64,000 nt of DNA, taken from assembly GCA_963715025.1 (NCBI GenBank), contig CAVQQQ010000003.1, forward strand, positions 310,001 to 374,000, read 5' to 3'. Of this stretch, positions 32,509 to 43,000 are shown in pieces; positions within the stretch are counted from its first letter, which is position 1, and each line of letters begins with the position of its first letter. Below the pieces are notes generated by a model. It did no database searches. It was given only the letters and a program-made list of their open reading frames with translations, and was not told the DNA's origin. This DNA is from DASSJT01 sp963715025 (GTDB lineage Bacteria; Actinomycetota; Actinomycetes; Actinomycetales; Dermatophilaceae). The position numbers and the translations under genes were made by a program.

Positions 32509-34009
32509 CGCCACGACAGCGGGACGGGGTGTCGCCGAGTCCGACGATCTCGCGGCGCGCCTCGTGGCCTTCTGCGGTGCCCTGCGATCCCACGGAGTCC
32601 CGGTCGGCACCAGCGAGGTGGTCGATGCCGGTGCCGTCATCACCGCGCTTGGCCTCGAGCGCAGGGACCGGCTGCGGGAGGGGGTCGCCGCCGCACTGAT
32701 GCGCCGCGCCGGCCAGCGATCGGTCTTCGACCAGCTCTTCGACCTCTACTTCCCGGCCGCCGTAGGTGACCGCATGATGGCCGTCGGCGGGTCGGGGCCG
32801 GCGCGCGAGCGGGAGGCTAGGGAGCGGGCGGCGCTGATCCGCGCGGAGCTGGCGCAGGCCCTGGCCGACGATGACGCTCGCTCCCTCGACCGGCTCGCCG
32901 CCCGAGCCCTCGACGAACTCGGCCGGCTCGCCAACTCAGCCACGCTCGGCGGCTGGTCCGCCCAGCAGGCACTCGACACACTCAACCCCCAGACCGCCAT
33001 CGTGGGCGCCTTGGCCATCTCCCGCGCCGGCGCCGAGGCCGGCACCCTCGACGGCGGCTCGACGGGCATCGGGACACAAGGCCAGGGGGCGGGGGCGGGC
33101 GGGGCCGGCGCACCCGGCATACGCCCAGAGCGCCTTTCGGATCGCTATGACCGCGACGAGATTCGGGGACGGGTAGCGGCGTTCCGCCGCCGGGTGGAGA
33201 CCGAGGCTCGACGACGCAACGCCGAGGTGCGCGGCCAGGAGCGCATCGCGAGGTATGCCGTCCGCGCGCCGCTGGAGCGGCGTCCCTTCACGCTCGCATC
33301 GCCCGAGGAGTTCGCCGAGCTGCGGCACACGCTCGGACCCCTGGCCCGCAAGCTCGCGGCACGAGTCGCGGCCCGCCGCCGGCGCGCGGCCCGCGGAAGC
33401 ATCGACATCCGGCGAACCCTGAGGTCGTCAATGTCCACCGGCGGGGTGCCCATGAAGCCGGCCCTCCAGCACCGCCCCCCGGGCAGACCCGACCTCGTGC
33501 TGCTCTGCGACCTGTCGAGTTCGGTGGCCAACTTCTCCGGCTTCACCATGCTGCTCATGCAGGCCCTCAGCGGGCAGTTCCGGCGGGTGCGGGTCTTCGG
33601 GTTCGTCAACATCTGCGACAACATCACGCCGATCATCGAGGCGGCCGGCCCGGCGGACGACGTGCGGCGGGCCGTGGCACAGGAGGCCAAGGTGGCGGCC
33701 TACCACGGGAACAGCGACTACGGCACGGCATTCGCCGACTTCGTGGACCGCCACCTGTCGGCGGTCGGGCCGCGCTCCTCGGTCATCGTCCTCGGCGACG
33801 CGCGCAGCAACGGCACCGATCCGCAGCTCGACGCCTTCCGCGAGATCGTCGCGCGCGCCCGCCACGCGGTCTGGCTCAACCCCGAGCCCGAGAGCTCTTG
33901 GGGCACCGGTGACTCGGCGGCCCCGCTCTACGCCCAGGTTGCCGACATGCACGAGTGCCGCAACCTCGAGCAGCTGCGGCAGTTCGTCACCAGGACACTG
34001 CCGGTCTGA
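32495..34009 (+). CDS. VWA-domain CoxE-like protein
   Basis: The 504-residue protein pairs with the MoxR ATPase. Its C-terminal VWA domain has the MIDAS motif DLSSS in LLCDLSSSVANFSG near residue 335, a later threonine/aspartate region and VIVLGDARSNGTDP. The middle, arginine-rich RGSIDIRRTLRSS segment is typical of CoxE. The ATG at 32495 overlaps the moxR end, indicating coupled translation. The last 23 bases are part of a 26-bp tandem duplication. Confidence 0.9.
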
Positions 34010-34038
34010 TCGTCACCCGGACCCTGCCGGTCTGACTG
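33987..34038. repeat. 26-bp imperfect tandem duplication across convergent stops
   Basis: 33987-34012 and 34013-34038 differ at only a few bases (both contain CTGCCGGTCTGA). The first copy carries the VWA stop codon and the second the end of the convergent PfkB gene, so the duplication moved or created a gene end. Confidence 0.8.
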
Positions 34039-34957
34039 CAGCCTGTGCCGCCAGGAAGGCATCGATCTGCTGGGCTGTCGGTGCCGTCGCAGGGCCGCGA
34101 CGCGTGACCTTGATCGCCCCTGCCGCGTTGGCCCGCCGCGCGGCATCGACCCACTGCGCGCCTGCCGCGCGCTCGGCGACGAGAACGCCGGTGTGGGTGT
34201 CGCCGGCGCCATTGGTGTCGACCGCCCGCTGTGGGAAGCCCGGCACGTATGCCGTGTGCCCGGCCGCGTGCACGACGCACCCCTGGGGTCCGTCGCGGAC
34301 GATCGCGACCGCCCCGGCAGGCAGGCGGGATGCCGCCGCGGCCGCGCTGGCGGCGATCTCGACCTCGCCAGTCAGCGCGTGCGCCTCCTCGGCATTGCTC
34401 GTCCAGACGGTGGTGCGGGCCAGCATGTGCTCGCGCACGAGGGGGTCGAGGTCGGCGAAGGCCGCTCCGGGGTCGAGGACGACGTCGACCCCGGAGGCAA
34501 GCTGGTCAAGCCAGTCCAGCAGCGGGTCCCGGGTCAGGCCGACCAGTGAGTAGCCGCTGACGCACACCAGGTCGCCCATGGCCGGTGCCGAGGTCTGCAG
34601 GCCAGCGACAGTGATGTGGCGCTCGGCTCCCTGAGTGGTCACGAAGGTGCGCTCGGCCGTGGGCTCGACCATGACGAAGCAGATGCCCGTGTCGAGGTCG
34701 GGGACCTGCGGACTGCTGACGACAACGCCCTCGGCCGCCAGGGCCGCGCGAACCACATCCCCGTTGGGGCCGGTGCCGTGGGCGCCGGCATGGACGGCTG
34801 CGGCTCCGGACCGCGCTGCGGCGACCAGGATGTTGACCGCTCCACCGGCGTAGCGCGCGTAGCTCGTGGCGACGGCATTGCCGCCCCGCCGGGGCAGCCC
34901 GGCGACCTCGACGACCACGTCGACGAGGGCTTGAGCGGTGTGGATCACCCGAGGCAC
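34013..34957 (-). CDS. PfkB-family sugar kinase (ribokinase-like)
   Basis: The 314-residue kinase has the PfkB N-terminal glycine motif (YAGGAVNILVAAARSG near residue 36) and the C-terminal catalytic motif VDTNGAGDTHTGV near 245, with aspartate in GAGD as general base. It phosphorylates a sugar or nucleoside hydroxyl; the substrate is unknown. GTG at 34957 is three bases after the tryptophan dioxygenase stop, so the two are cotranscribed, an unusual pairing. Confidence 0.88.
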   Translation of the reverse strand: MPRVIHTAQALVDVVVEVAGLPRRGGNAVATSYARYAGGAVNILVAAARSGAAAVHAGAHGTGPNGDVVRAALAAEGVVVSSPQVPDLDTGICFVMVEPTAERTFVTTQGAERHITVAGLQTSAPAMGDLVCVSGYSLVGLTRDPLLDWLDQLASGVDVVLDPGAAFADLDPLVREHMLARTTVWTSNAEEAHALTGEVEIAASAAAAASRLPAGAVAIVRDGPQGCVVHAAGHTAYVPGFPQRAVDTNGAGDTHTGVLVAERAAGAQWVDAARRANAAGAIKVTRRGPATAPTAQQIDAFLAAQAAVRPAGSG

Positions 34958-34960
34958 GGC

Positions 34961-35824
34961 TCACCCGATCCTGGTGCGGACGGCATACAGCTCGGGAAAG
35001 AACGTGAGGTCGAGCGCCCGGCGTAGAAAGTCGACTCCGGACGAGCCGCCTGTACCGCGCTTGTGGCCGATGGTGCGGGTGACGACCTGGAGGTGACGGA
35101 AGCGCCACTCCTGGAAGTTGTCCTCGACGTCGACCAGCTCCTCGCAGGTCTCGTAGACGCCCCAGTGGTCGTGGGGCGCGGCGTAGACGCCGGCGAAGAC
35201 GTCGACGAGCCCGTCGTGCATCTGGTAGGGCTGGGAAAAGTCACGCTCGAGGAGATCGGCGGGGACGGCATACCCCCGCCGGTGCAGGAAGCGCAGGAAC
35301 TCGTCGTAGAGGCTCGGCTCGTGGAGCAGGCCCTCGAGCAGATCGCGGGCGGCCTGGTCGTGGCCGAAGACCTGGACCATCTCGGCGTTCTTGTTGCCGA
35401 GGAGGAACTCGACCGCGCGGTACTGCCACGACTGGAACCCCGAGCTCGTGGCGAGGAAGGGGCGGATCTCGGCGTACTCGCTCGGCGTGAGCGTGGCGAG
35501 CACCGACCACTGCTCGGTCAGGGTCTTCTGGATGTGTTTGACCCGGGCCAGGCGTTTGAGAGCCGGGGCCAGGTCGTCGGCCGCCAGGAGGCTGCGCGCC
35601 GAGCGCAGCTCGTGGAGCATGAGCTTCAGCCAGAGCTCGGAGGTCTGGTGCTGGATGATGAAGAGCAGCTCGTCGTGCTGGGGCGGCTGGCTGCGGGGGT
35701 GCTGGGCCGACAGCAGCCGGTCGAGCCCGAGGTAGTCGCCGTAGGACATCGCCTGGGTGAAGTCGCGCTGGACGCCCTGCTCGAGCGTGCGCACGACCTT
35801 CGGGTCGGCCTCACTGGAACCCAT
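34961..35824 (-). CDS. kynA: Tryptophan 2,3-dioxygenase
   Basis: The 287-residue haem enzyme converts tryptophan to N-formylkynurenine. Diagnostic segments are MSYGDYLGLDRLL, FIIQHQTSELWLKLMLHE with the distal histidine near residue 58, SSGFQSWQYR with the substrate-binding arginine, and HKRGTGGSSGV with the flexible loop. The ATG at 35824 is preceded by TAGGGT at seven bases, so the mRNA is probably leaderless. No kynureninase is in the window. Confidence 0.95.
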   Translation of the reverse strand: MGSSEADPKVVRTLEQGVQRDFTQAMSYGDYLGLDRLLSAQHPRSQPPQHDELLFIIQHQTSELWLKLMLHELRSARSLLAADDLAPALKRLARVKHIQKTLTEQWSVLATLTPSEYAEIRPFLATSSGFQSWQYRAVEFLLGNKNAEMVQVFGHDQAARDLLEGLLHEPSLYDEFLRFLHRRGYAVPADLLERDFSQPYQMHDGLVDVFAGVYAAPHDHWGVYETCEELVDVEDNFQEWRFRHLQVVTRTIGHKRGTGGSSGVDFLRRALDLTFFPELYAVRTRIG

Positions 35825-35831
35825 GGCGCCA

Positions 35832-35837
35832 ACCCTA
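35832..35837 (-). promoter_or_regulatory. Putative -10 box (TAGGGT) for kynA
   Basis: TAGGGT on the minus strand lies seven bases before the kynA ATG and decides that start against longer readings. Confidence 0.5.
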
Positions 35838-35922
35838 GGTGGTGCACGACAGTGCACCGATCCGACCGGGTGCGGAGCCGCCAGGTGACCGTCAGAAACC
35901 TTCGACCGCACACCGGCCGGGG

Positions 35923-35970
35923 GATGGCTGGCGGCGGGCATCCGGGACACCATGCCAGCCACCAGCCATC
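35923..35970. repeat. GATGGCTGG inverted repeat, left of the DUF559-like gene
   Basis: GATGGCTGGCGG (35923-35934) pairs with CCACCAGCCATC (35959-35970) with one mismatch. The same arms recur at 36993-37040 on the other side of the gene at 36083. Confidence 0.65.
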
Positions 35971-36082
35971 TTCCGCGCGGGGTGCCGGCAGTCTGTCCTC
36001 AGTCGGACTTCCACCAGTCCCGCAATCCACAGGTCGCGGGGTCGCCGGCATACCCTTCGCAGGAAGCCGCCACCGTGTTGAC

Positions 36083-36979
36083 ATGCCTCGAAATCCAAGC
36101 CCACTGCCTCGACACCTGGTCGGCCGTCCTTTCACCGTGCCGGAAGGCCGCGATCACGGCGTGGCTCGGGCGCGCCTTCGAGCCTCGGACCTCACGACGC
36201 CCACCACGGGCGTTCGCTCAACCCACCCCTGCGACGAGCTCACCTCGCGGGCCGCCGCGTTTGCAGCTGCCCTGCCGTCGGACGTCGCCTTCTCTCATCT
36301 GACGGCAGCGCGGATCCTGGGGTTGCCCACACCGACGCCCTGGACCCCCACCGAATCCTTCGACGTCATGAGGCGGACTGGTCGCCCGCCGATCATCCGA
36401 GCCGGCTGCCGGTCACACCGGGGCCTGGAGTTCCGGTTCATCTCAGTCGTCCGGGGGCTCAGGGTCGTGCATGAGCTCGACACCTGGTGCGACCTGGCGA
36501 CGACACTGCACAGAGGCGATCTGGTTGCCGCTGCGGATGCGCTTCTGCAGCCACCGTTCGACCTGGCACGGGCAGACCTGCTGCACGCTTCCACCGACCG
36601 GGCTGGTGACCGCGGCGCACTGGCGCTACGCGATGCGGCTGAGCTCGCACGCGTCGGTGCGGCCTCGCCGTGGGAGAGCAAGGCGCGCGTGATATTCCAC
36701 GACGCTGGCCTGCCCGAGCCGCAGCTCAACGTCGACATCCTGGCCAGTGACGGTCGCTGGCTGGCCAGGTGTGACTTCGTCTGGGGGCCGCAGCGCGTCG
36801 TGGGCGAGTACGACGGCGACCAGCACCGGACCGATCGCTCGCGCTGGCAGTACGAGCGGGAGCGCCGGGCCGGTCTCGAAGACGACGGGTGGACCTACGT
36901 TGAGATGACCTCGCTGAGCCTGACGAGTTCGCGCCACCTGGATGCCCTGCTAGAGCGGCTCCACAGGCTCCTCGACTGA
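36083..36979 (+). CDS. AbiEi/DUF559-like protein, endonuclease-type C-terminal domain
   Basis: The 298-residue protein has an N-terminal part of the kind called AbiEi-like in actinobacteria (FAAALPSDVAFSHLTAARIL, LRVVHELDTWCDL) and a C-terminal half resembling DUF559/Vsr nucleases: ESKARVIFHDAGLPEPQLNV near residue 197, then CDFVWGPQRVVGEYDGDQHR and YERERRAGLEDDGW. The E..D..Y-D pattern fits a PD-(D/E)xK fold. The family is usually multicopy in these genomes and its role (toxin, defence or repair) is unknown. It is bracketed by GATGGCTGG hairpins. No antitoxin is adjacent. Confidence 0.75.
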   Translation: MPRNPSPLPRHLVGRPFTVPEGRDHGVARARLRASDLTTPTTGVRSTHPCDELTSRAAAFAAALPSDVAFSHLTAARILGLPTPTPWTPTESFDVMRRTGRPPIIRAGCRSHRGLEFRFISVVRGLRVVHELDTWCDLATTLHRGDLVAAADALLQPPFDLARADLLHASTDRAGDRGALALRDAAELARVGAASPWESKARVIFHDAGLPEPQLNVDILASDGRWLARCDFVWGPQRVVGEYDGDQHRTDRSRWQYERERRAGLEDDGWTYVEMTSLSLTSSRHLDALLERLHRLLD

Positions 36980-36992
36980 CCGGCCCCCCAGG

Positions 36993-37040
36993 GATGGCTG
37001 GTGGCGCCCACCTGTGAGCCAATGACCGCCACCAGCCATC
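36993..37040 (+). terminator. 14-bp hairpin with GATGGCTGG arms after the DUF559-like gene
   Basis: GATGGCTGGTGGCG (36993-37006) and CGCCACCAGCCATC (37027-37040) form a perfect stem 13 bases after the stop. The left-hand copy at 35923 shares its arms. Confidence 0.65.
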
Positions 37041-37061
37041 TCTCGTTGCCCGGAGAAGCGG

Positions 37062-37108
37062 GTATGCCGGGTGGCCGCCGTCGCTGCGAGGGTGGCCACC
37101 CGGCATAC
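37062..37108 (-). terminator. 15-bp hairpin with GTATGCCGGGTGG arms
   Basis: GTATGCCGGGTGGCC (37062-37076) and its exact complement (37094-37108) lie just past the stop of the aldo/keto reductase. The arms match the hairpin at 18224. Confidence 0.7.
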
Positions 37109-37111
37109 GGC

Positions 37112-37948
37112 CTAGTTGAACTGGTCGGGATCGGGACCCGTGCGGTGGCCGCGGTCGAGGGTCGCGAATGTCGCGAGGTCCTCGTCGTCGAGGGCGAACC
37201 CGAAGATGTCGAAGTTCTCCTCGATGCGGCTCGGCGTGACCGACTTCGGGATCACGACGTTGCCGATGTCGAGGTGCCACCGCAGGATGGCCTGGGCCGG
37301 CGTCACACCGTGCTTGTCGGCGATCGCCTTGACCTGGGCGTCGGTCAGGACGTCGCCGCCGGACGCGAGCGGGCTCCAGGCCTCGGTCAGAATGCCGTTC
37401 GCAGCGTGGAACTCGCGAAGCGCCTTCTGCTGGAGGTAGGGGTGGAGCTCAACCTGGTTGATCGCTGGGAACTCGCCGGTCTCGTCCTTGAGCCGCTGCA
37501 GGTGGTCGGCCTGGAAGTTGCACACGCCCACGGCGCGCACTCTTCCATCCTCGCGGAGCTTCAGCAGGGCCTTCCAGGTGTCGACGTAGCGGTTCTTGGC
37601 CGGGGTCGGCCAGTGGATCAGGAACAGGTCGACGACGTCGAGGCCGAGGCGCTGCGACGACGCGTCGAAGGCGGCAAGCGTGCGGTCGAAACCGTGGTCG
37701 GTGTTCCAGACCTTCGTGGCCACGAAGATCTCGTCGCGGGGGACGTCGGTGGCCTTCAGCGCCCTGCCGACGCCGTCCTCGTTGTGGTAGAGCCGAGCCG
37801 TGTCGATGGAGCGGTAGCCCACCTCCAGCGCTTTGAGTACCGCGGGCTCGGCCTCGTCGTCGGGCACCTGCCACACCCCGAAGCCAAGCTGTGGGATCTC
37901 GATCGAGCCGGTGCCAGCGGACAGGGAAACGTTGGGTACAGGGGTCAT
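37112..37948 (-). CDS. Aldo/keto reductase
   Basis: The 278-residue NADPH-dependent reductase has the (beta/alpha)8 hallmark GYRSIDTARLYHNEDGVGRAL (catalytic D and Y), the catalytic lysine in FVATKVWNTDHG, the histidine in FLIHWPTP and the cofactor loop VVIPKSVTPSRIEENFD. The length and motifs match 2,5-diketo-D-gluconate reductase-like AKR5 enzymes; the true substrate is unknown. ATG at 37948 has TACAGT seven bases upstream. It ends in the 37062 hairpin. Confidence 0.93.
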   Translation of the reverse strand: MTPVPNVSLSAGTGSIEIPQLGFGVWQVPDDEAEPAVLKALEVGYRSIDTARLYHNEDGVGRALKATDVPRDEIFVATKVWNTDHGFDRTLAAFDASSQRLGLDVVDLFLIHWPTPAKNRYVDTWKALLKLREDGRVRAVGVCNFQADHLQRLKDETGEFPAINQVELHPYLQQKALREFHAANGILTEAWSPLASGGDVLTDAQVKAIADKHGVTPAQAILRWHLDIGNVVIPKSVTPSRIEENFDIFGFALDDEDLATFATLDRGHRTGPDPDQFN

Positions 37949-37955
37949 GCCAACG

Positions 37956-37961
37956 ACTGTA
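37956..37961 (-). promoter_or_regulatory. Putative -10 box (TACAGT) for the aldo/keto reductase
   Basis: TACAGT on the minus strand is seven bases before the ATG at 37948. Confidence 0.45.
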
Positions 37962-38082
37962 TGCCGGTGCGCCGACTGCCCCGAAGGCGTCTCGGAAAGG
38001 GGGACGGCAGGGAACAAATCCGGCCCACGCGCGGTTGACGCACCTCACGTCCGCCGGGAGTCGGCGCCACCGGCCAACAGGC

Positions 38083-38088
38083 TAGGCT
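38083..38088 (+). promoter_or_regulatory. Putative -10 box (TAGGCT) for the carboxylase alpha chain
   Basis: TAGGCT is seven bases before the ATG at 38096, the same box and distance as at accD (13721). Confidence 0.55.
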
Positions 38089-38095
38089 CCGCAGC

Positions 38096-39887
38096 ATGGC
38101 GCCCGTCCTCAAGCCGATCTCCAAGGTCCTGATTGCCAACCGCGGCGAGATCGCCGTGCGCATCGCCCGGGCCTGCACCGACAGCGGGATCGCGTCGGTG
38201 GCGGTCTACGCGGAGCCAGATCGAGATGCCCTCCACGTGAAGCTGGCAGACGAGGCCTATGCGCTGGGGGGGTCGACCCCAGGCGACAGCTACCTGGCCC
38301 AGGACAAGCTGCTCGAGGTCGCCAAGCGTGCGGGTGCTGACGCGGTGCACCCCGGCTACGGGTTCCTCGCCGAGAACGCCCACTTCGCCCAGGCCGTGAT
38401 CGACGCTGGGCTCACCTGGGTCGGACCCTCCCCAGAGGCCATCGACGCACTGGGCGACAAGGTGAAGGCGCGCCACATCGCGGCCGCCGCGGGGGCGCCC
38501 CTGGTGGCCGGGACACCCGACCCCGTGGGAAGCGCGGTCGAGGTGATCGACTTCGCCGAGGCGCACGGCCTGCCGGTGGCCATCAAGGCCGCCTACGGAG
38601 GCGGCGGCCGAGGCCTGAAGGTGGCCCGCACCCTGGAGGAGATCCCCGAGCTGTACGAGTCGGCGGTCCGGGAGGCTGTGGCGGCGTTCGGGCGGGGTGA
38701 GTGCTTCGTCGAGCGCTACCTCGACAAGCCCCGGCATGTGGAGACCCAATGTCTCGCCGATGTCCACGGCACCGTGGTCGTGGTCTCCACGCGAGACTGC
38801 TCCCTCCAGCGGCGTCACCAGAAGCTGGTCGAGGAGGCGCCCGCGCCGTTCCTGTCGGAGGCCCAGAACGCCGAGCTGGTCCGGGCCTCCAAGGCGATCT
38901 TGCTTCACGCGGGCTACACCGGGGCCGGCACCTGCGAGTTCCTGGTCGGCCAGGACGGCACCATCTCCTTCCTCGAGGTCAACACCCGGCTGCAGGTCGA
39001 GCACCCGGTCACCGAGGAGGTCACCGGCATCGACCTGGTGCGCGAGCAGCTGCGGATCGCGGCCGGCGAGGAGCTCGGCTACACCGACCCTGCACCCCGG
39101 GCGCACTCGATCGAGTTCCGGATCAACGGCGAGGACCCGGGGCGCAACTTCCTGCCGGCCCCTGGGGTCGTGACGGTGTTCCGGCCACCATCGGGCCCCG
39201 GGGTGCGCCTGGACTCCGGCGTCGTCGAGGGCGACGCGGTCGCCGGGGCGTTCGACTCCATGCTCGCCAAGCTCATCGTCACCGGCCACGACCGCCAGCA
39301 GGCACTCCAGCGGGCCCGCCGCGCTCTCGACGAGTTCGTCGGTCGAGGGCATGCCCACGGTGCTGCCGTTCCACCGGGCCGTCGTCAGCGACCCGGATTT
39401 CGCCCCCGCCGACCCCCGCGAGCCCTTTGCGGTGCACACGCGATGGATCGAGACCGAGTTCGACAACACGATCCAGCCGTATGCCGGGCCGGTCGGCGGA
39501 GCTCCCGAGGAGGACGGCGAGCGGCAGACCGTCGTCGTCGAGGTGGGTGGCAAGCGCCTGGAGGTGGTCCTGCCCGGTGGCCTGGCCCTGGGCGGCGGCG
39601 GCACGGCCGCCAAGAAGAAGGCCCCGCGGCGCTCGAGCGGGGCCAGGTCCGGGACGGCCGCTTCCGGGGACGCCCTCACCGCACCCATGCAGGGCACCAT
39701 CGTCAAGATCGCGGTCGAGGAGGGACAGGAGGTTGCCGAGGGCGACCTCGTGGTCGTGCTCGAGGCGATGAAGATGGAGCAACCGATCACCGCGCACAAG
39801 GCCGGCACGGTCACCGGCCTGACCGCCGAGGTCGGCGCGACGGTGACGAACGGCGCCGTGATCGCCGAGATCAAGGACGCCGGCTAG
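38096..39887 (+). CDS. Acyl-CoA carboxylase alpha chain (biotin carboxylase + BCCP), interrupted by one frameshift
   Basis: Frame 1 (38096 to about 39340) encodes the biotin carboxylase: IANRGEIAVRIARAC near residue 14, ATP-grasp loop AAYGGGGRGLKV, and EVNTRLQVEHPVTE. An extra G at about 39341 (GTC-G-GTC-GAG) breaks the frame; in the next frame the protein continues to a biotin-carrier domain with VLEAMKMEQPI. Joined, it is about 597 residues, the normal size of AccA3-type chains. Biotin goes on the lysine of EAMKME by BirA (13709). As the enzyme is normally essential, a sequencing error is more likely than a dead gene. Confidence 0.88.
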
Positions 39888-40085
39888 CCCACGGCCGGCC
39901 CGCCCCCCAGCCCGGCTTCCTCCCGGGCGCAACCCGTCCGGCCAGACGCCAGCTGCTGCGGAAGAACGATGCGACCACGCGGCATACCCGACGAATGCTT
40001 GTGTTCAGAGCCGCGGACGCCGAAGATCTCCAGTTGCCAACGGCGGCTTCCGGTGGGAGCGTGATCCGGGTCACATCCTCTTGGT

Positions 40086-40091
40086 TAGGGG
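40086..40091 (+). promoter_or_regulatory. Putative -10 box (TAGGGG) for the carboxypeptidase
   Basis: TAGGGG lies seven bases before the ATG at 40099. The last base is G rather than T, so it is weaker than the other boxes. Confidence 0.35.
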
Positions 40092-40098
40092 TCGGGTC

Positions 40099-43000
40099 AT
40101 GGGACGCATTCTTCGGGCAACCCTGTTCACTTCGCTCGCCACGGCGGCTGTCGTGGCTCTTCCCACCCAGGTATCGCTGGCACGGCCAGCGGATGCAGAA
40201 CACCTCGACGCCTACACGGCGCAGGTGTCGTCTGCCCAGTTGGGCGATCTGGTCCGGGCGGGCTACGACGTCGGCGACCAGAAGGTCGTCGGCGACAAGG
40301 TCGAGGTCTCCCTCGTGCTGACGCCAGTCGAGAGCCGAAGGCTGGCCAAGCAGGGGATGGACGTGGCGCTCACCCGGGTGCAGGGTGGCAAGACGGTTCG
40401 AGAGTTCGCCGCCGCCCAGGCCGCGGGCGGGTACACCGTGTGGCGCTCGTGGGACGAGCCCGGCGGCATCCGCGACCAGATGTACGCCGCGGCGCGCCAA
40501 CAACCCCTCGGTGGCCAAGCTGGTCAAGCTCGGGCACCACCTACCAGGGCCGGGAGATCCTGGCGGTGAAGCTCACCCAGGGCGCCCCCGGCATCGCCGA
40601 CGGAAGCCGCCCGGCGGTGCTCTACAGCGCCACGCAGCACGCTCGGGAGTGGATCTCCACCGAGGTCGACCGCCGGCTGATGAACTGGTACATCGACAGG
40701 TGGAAGGCGAACGACCCCGCGGTCAAGACGCTGCTGCAGACGCACCGAGCTGTGGTTCGTGCTGGTCGCGAACCCCGACGGCTACCAGTACACCTTCGAC
40801 CACGAGCGGCTGTGGCGGAAGAACCTGCGCGACAACAACGGCGACGGCCAGATCAACGTCGGTGACGGCGTCGACCCCAACCGCAACTACCCCAACCACT
40901 GGGGCTACGACGAGGAGGGCTCGTCGTCGATCGCGTCGAGCGAGACCTACCGGGGTCCCGCCGCCGACGTCGGAGCCGGAGACCAAGGCGCTCATGGGGC
41001 CTGCTCGACCGGATCCGGTTCGAGTTCCAGGTCAACTACCACTCGAACGGCCAGTGGCTGCTGTACGCCGAGGGCTGGCAGATCGCCACGCCCACCGCTG
41101 ACGACCCGATCTACTACGCGATGTCCGGCAACCTGGACAGCCCGGCGATCGAGGAGTTCCACCCGGGTCTGAGCTCGGACGTCCTTTACGTCACGAACGG
41201 CGAGACGACCGACTACGCCCACGCCGTCGACGGCACGCTGGCCTGGACCCCCGAGCTGTCCGCGGGCTGCCCGACGTGCGGGTTCGTCTTCCCCGACGAC
41301 GACGCGCTTGTCCAGGAGGAGTTCCAGCGCAACCTGCCGTTCGCGCAGTCCGTGGCCAACTCGGCGATCGACCCGGCCAACCCCAAGACGGTGACCGGCA
41401 TCCAGACCAAGCCCTTCTACGTCGACAGCGACGACCCCTACAAGCGCGGCATCCCCGGCACGCAGTTCTGCGTTCACGTACTCCTACGGCGACCCGCAGC
41501 CGGTGGCCGTGATCGGCCAAGCGGAGCCTCGGCGCCGTGACGGTGAAGTACCGGGTCAACGGCGGAGCGGTGAAGTCCGCGGCCACGTCCGAGTGGGCGG
41601 GCGGCGAGCGCTACACGCCGGCCGAGGTCTACTACCACCAGATGCGCGGCGTGGTGACCGGTACGAAGCCCGGCGACTCGGTCGAGGTGTGGTTCGAGGG
41701 CGGCGGCCAGAAGAGCGCCTCGTTCACCTACACGGTGGTCTCCGACACCGGACGACGTGTGCTGGTCGTGGCGGCCGAGGACTACACCGGCGCCTCGCCC
41801 GTGCAGAGTCCCGGACCGCACTACGTCGAGCTACTACCTCGATGCCCTCACGGCCAACGGCATCGACGCGGACGTCTACGACATCGACGCCCGGGGCCGC
41901 ATCGCGCCCGACGCGCTCGGCGTGCTCAGCCACTACGACGCGGTCGTCTGGTACAGCGGCGACGACATCGTCACCCGCCGCGCCGGCTGGGGTGCCGGCA
42001 ACGCCGACCGGCTCGCCCTCGACGAGCTGCTCGAGTTCCGCGCCTACATGAACGAGGGCGGCAAGGTGCTCTACACGGGCGACTTCGCCGGGGAGCAGTA
42101 CACCGGCAACGTCGGCAACCAGCTCTACGACCCCAAGGGCGAGATCGCCTGCAACCCGCTTCCGGCCGGTGTCGACCCCCGGCGCTGCCTGCCTCCTCCG
42201 GGGATCCGGTGACGGCACCAACGACGTGCTGCAGTACTACTTCGGCGGCTACCTCGCCGTCCTGGGCGACGGGATCGACGAGAAAGGCAAGGCCTTCGAC
42301 CTGACCGGCATCGACGACGCCGTTCGAGGGCCTCGACTGGGGCCTCAACGGTGGCCAGAGCGCGAAGAACCAGCACGACACGTCGTCGTTCATCGCGACC
42401 AGCGGCATCCTGCCCGACGACCACGTTCCCGCAGTTCGAGAGCTGGCCATCGTCGCGGTGGGACAAGCCGGGCGGCCCGTTCGACCCGCACACCGGCACC
42501 AAGTACGTCTACTCGCAGATCGCCGACGTGTCGTACAAGCGGCTCACCCGAGAGATGCGGTGCCGGCCAACGGTGGCTCCCTGTCGTTCTGGACGTCGTA
42601 CGACACCGAGCCTGAATGGGACCACCTGTTCGTCGAGGCCCGGACTGCCGGCGGTGACGACTGGACGACGCTTCCCGACGTCAACGGGCACACCAGCACC
42701 GCGACCGGCCAGAGCTGCGCGGCGGGCTGGGTCGACCTCCACCCGCAGCTGGCTCACTACCAGACGTGGGATGGCAAGGACTCCTGCACGGCCACCGGCA
42801 CCACCGGGGCATGGAACGCGGCCACCGGCAACTCCTCAGGCTGGCAGCAGTGGAGGTCGACCTGTCGGCGTGGGCCGGCAAGACCGTCGAGGTGTCCATC
42901 GCCTACGCCAGCGACTGGGCGACACAGGGAATCGGGGTCTTCCTGGACGACATCGCCCTGCCGGACGGCACCACCGACGTCGTTCGAGACCGGACTGGAC

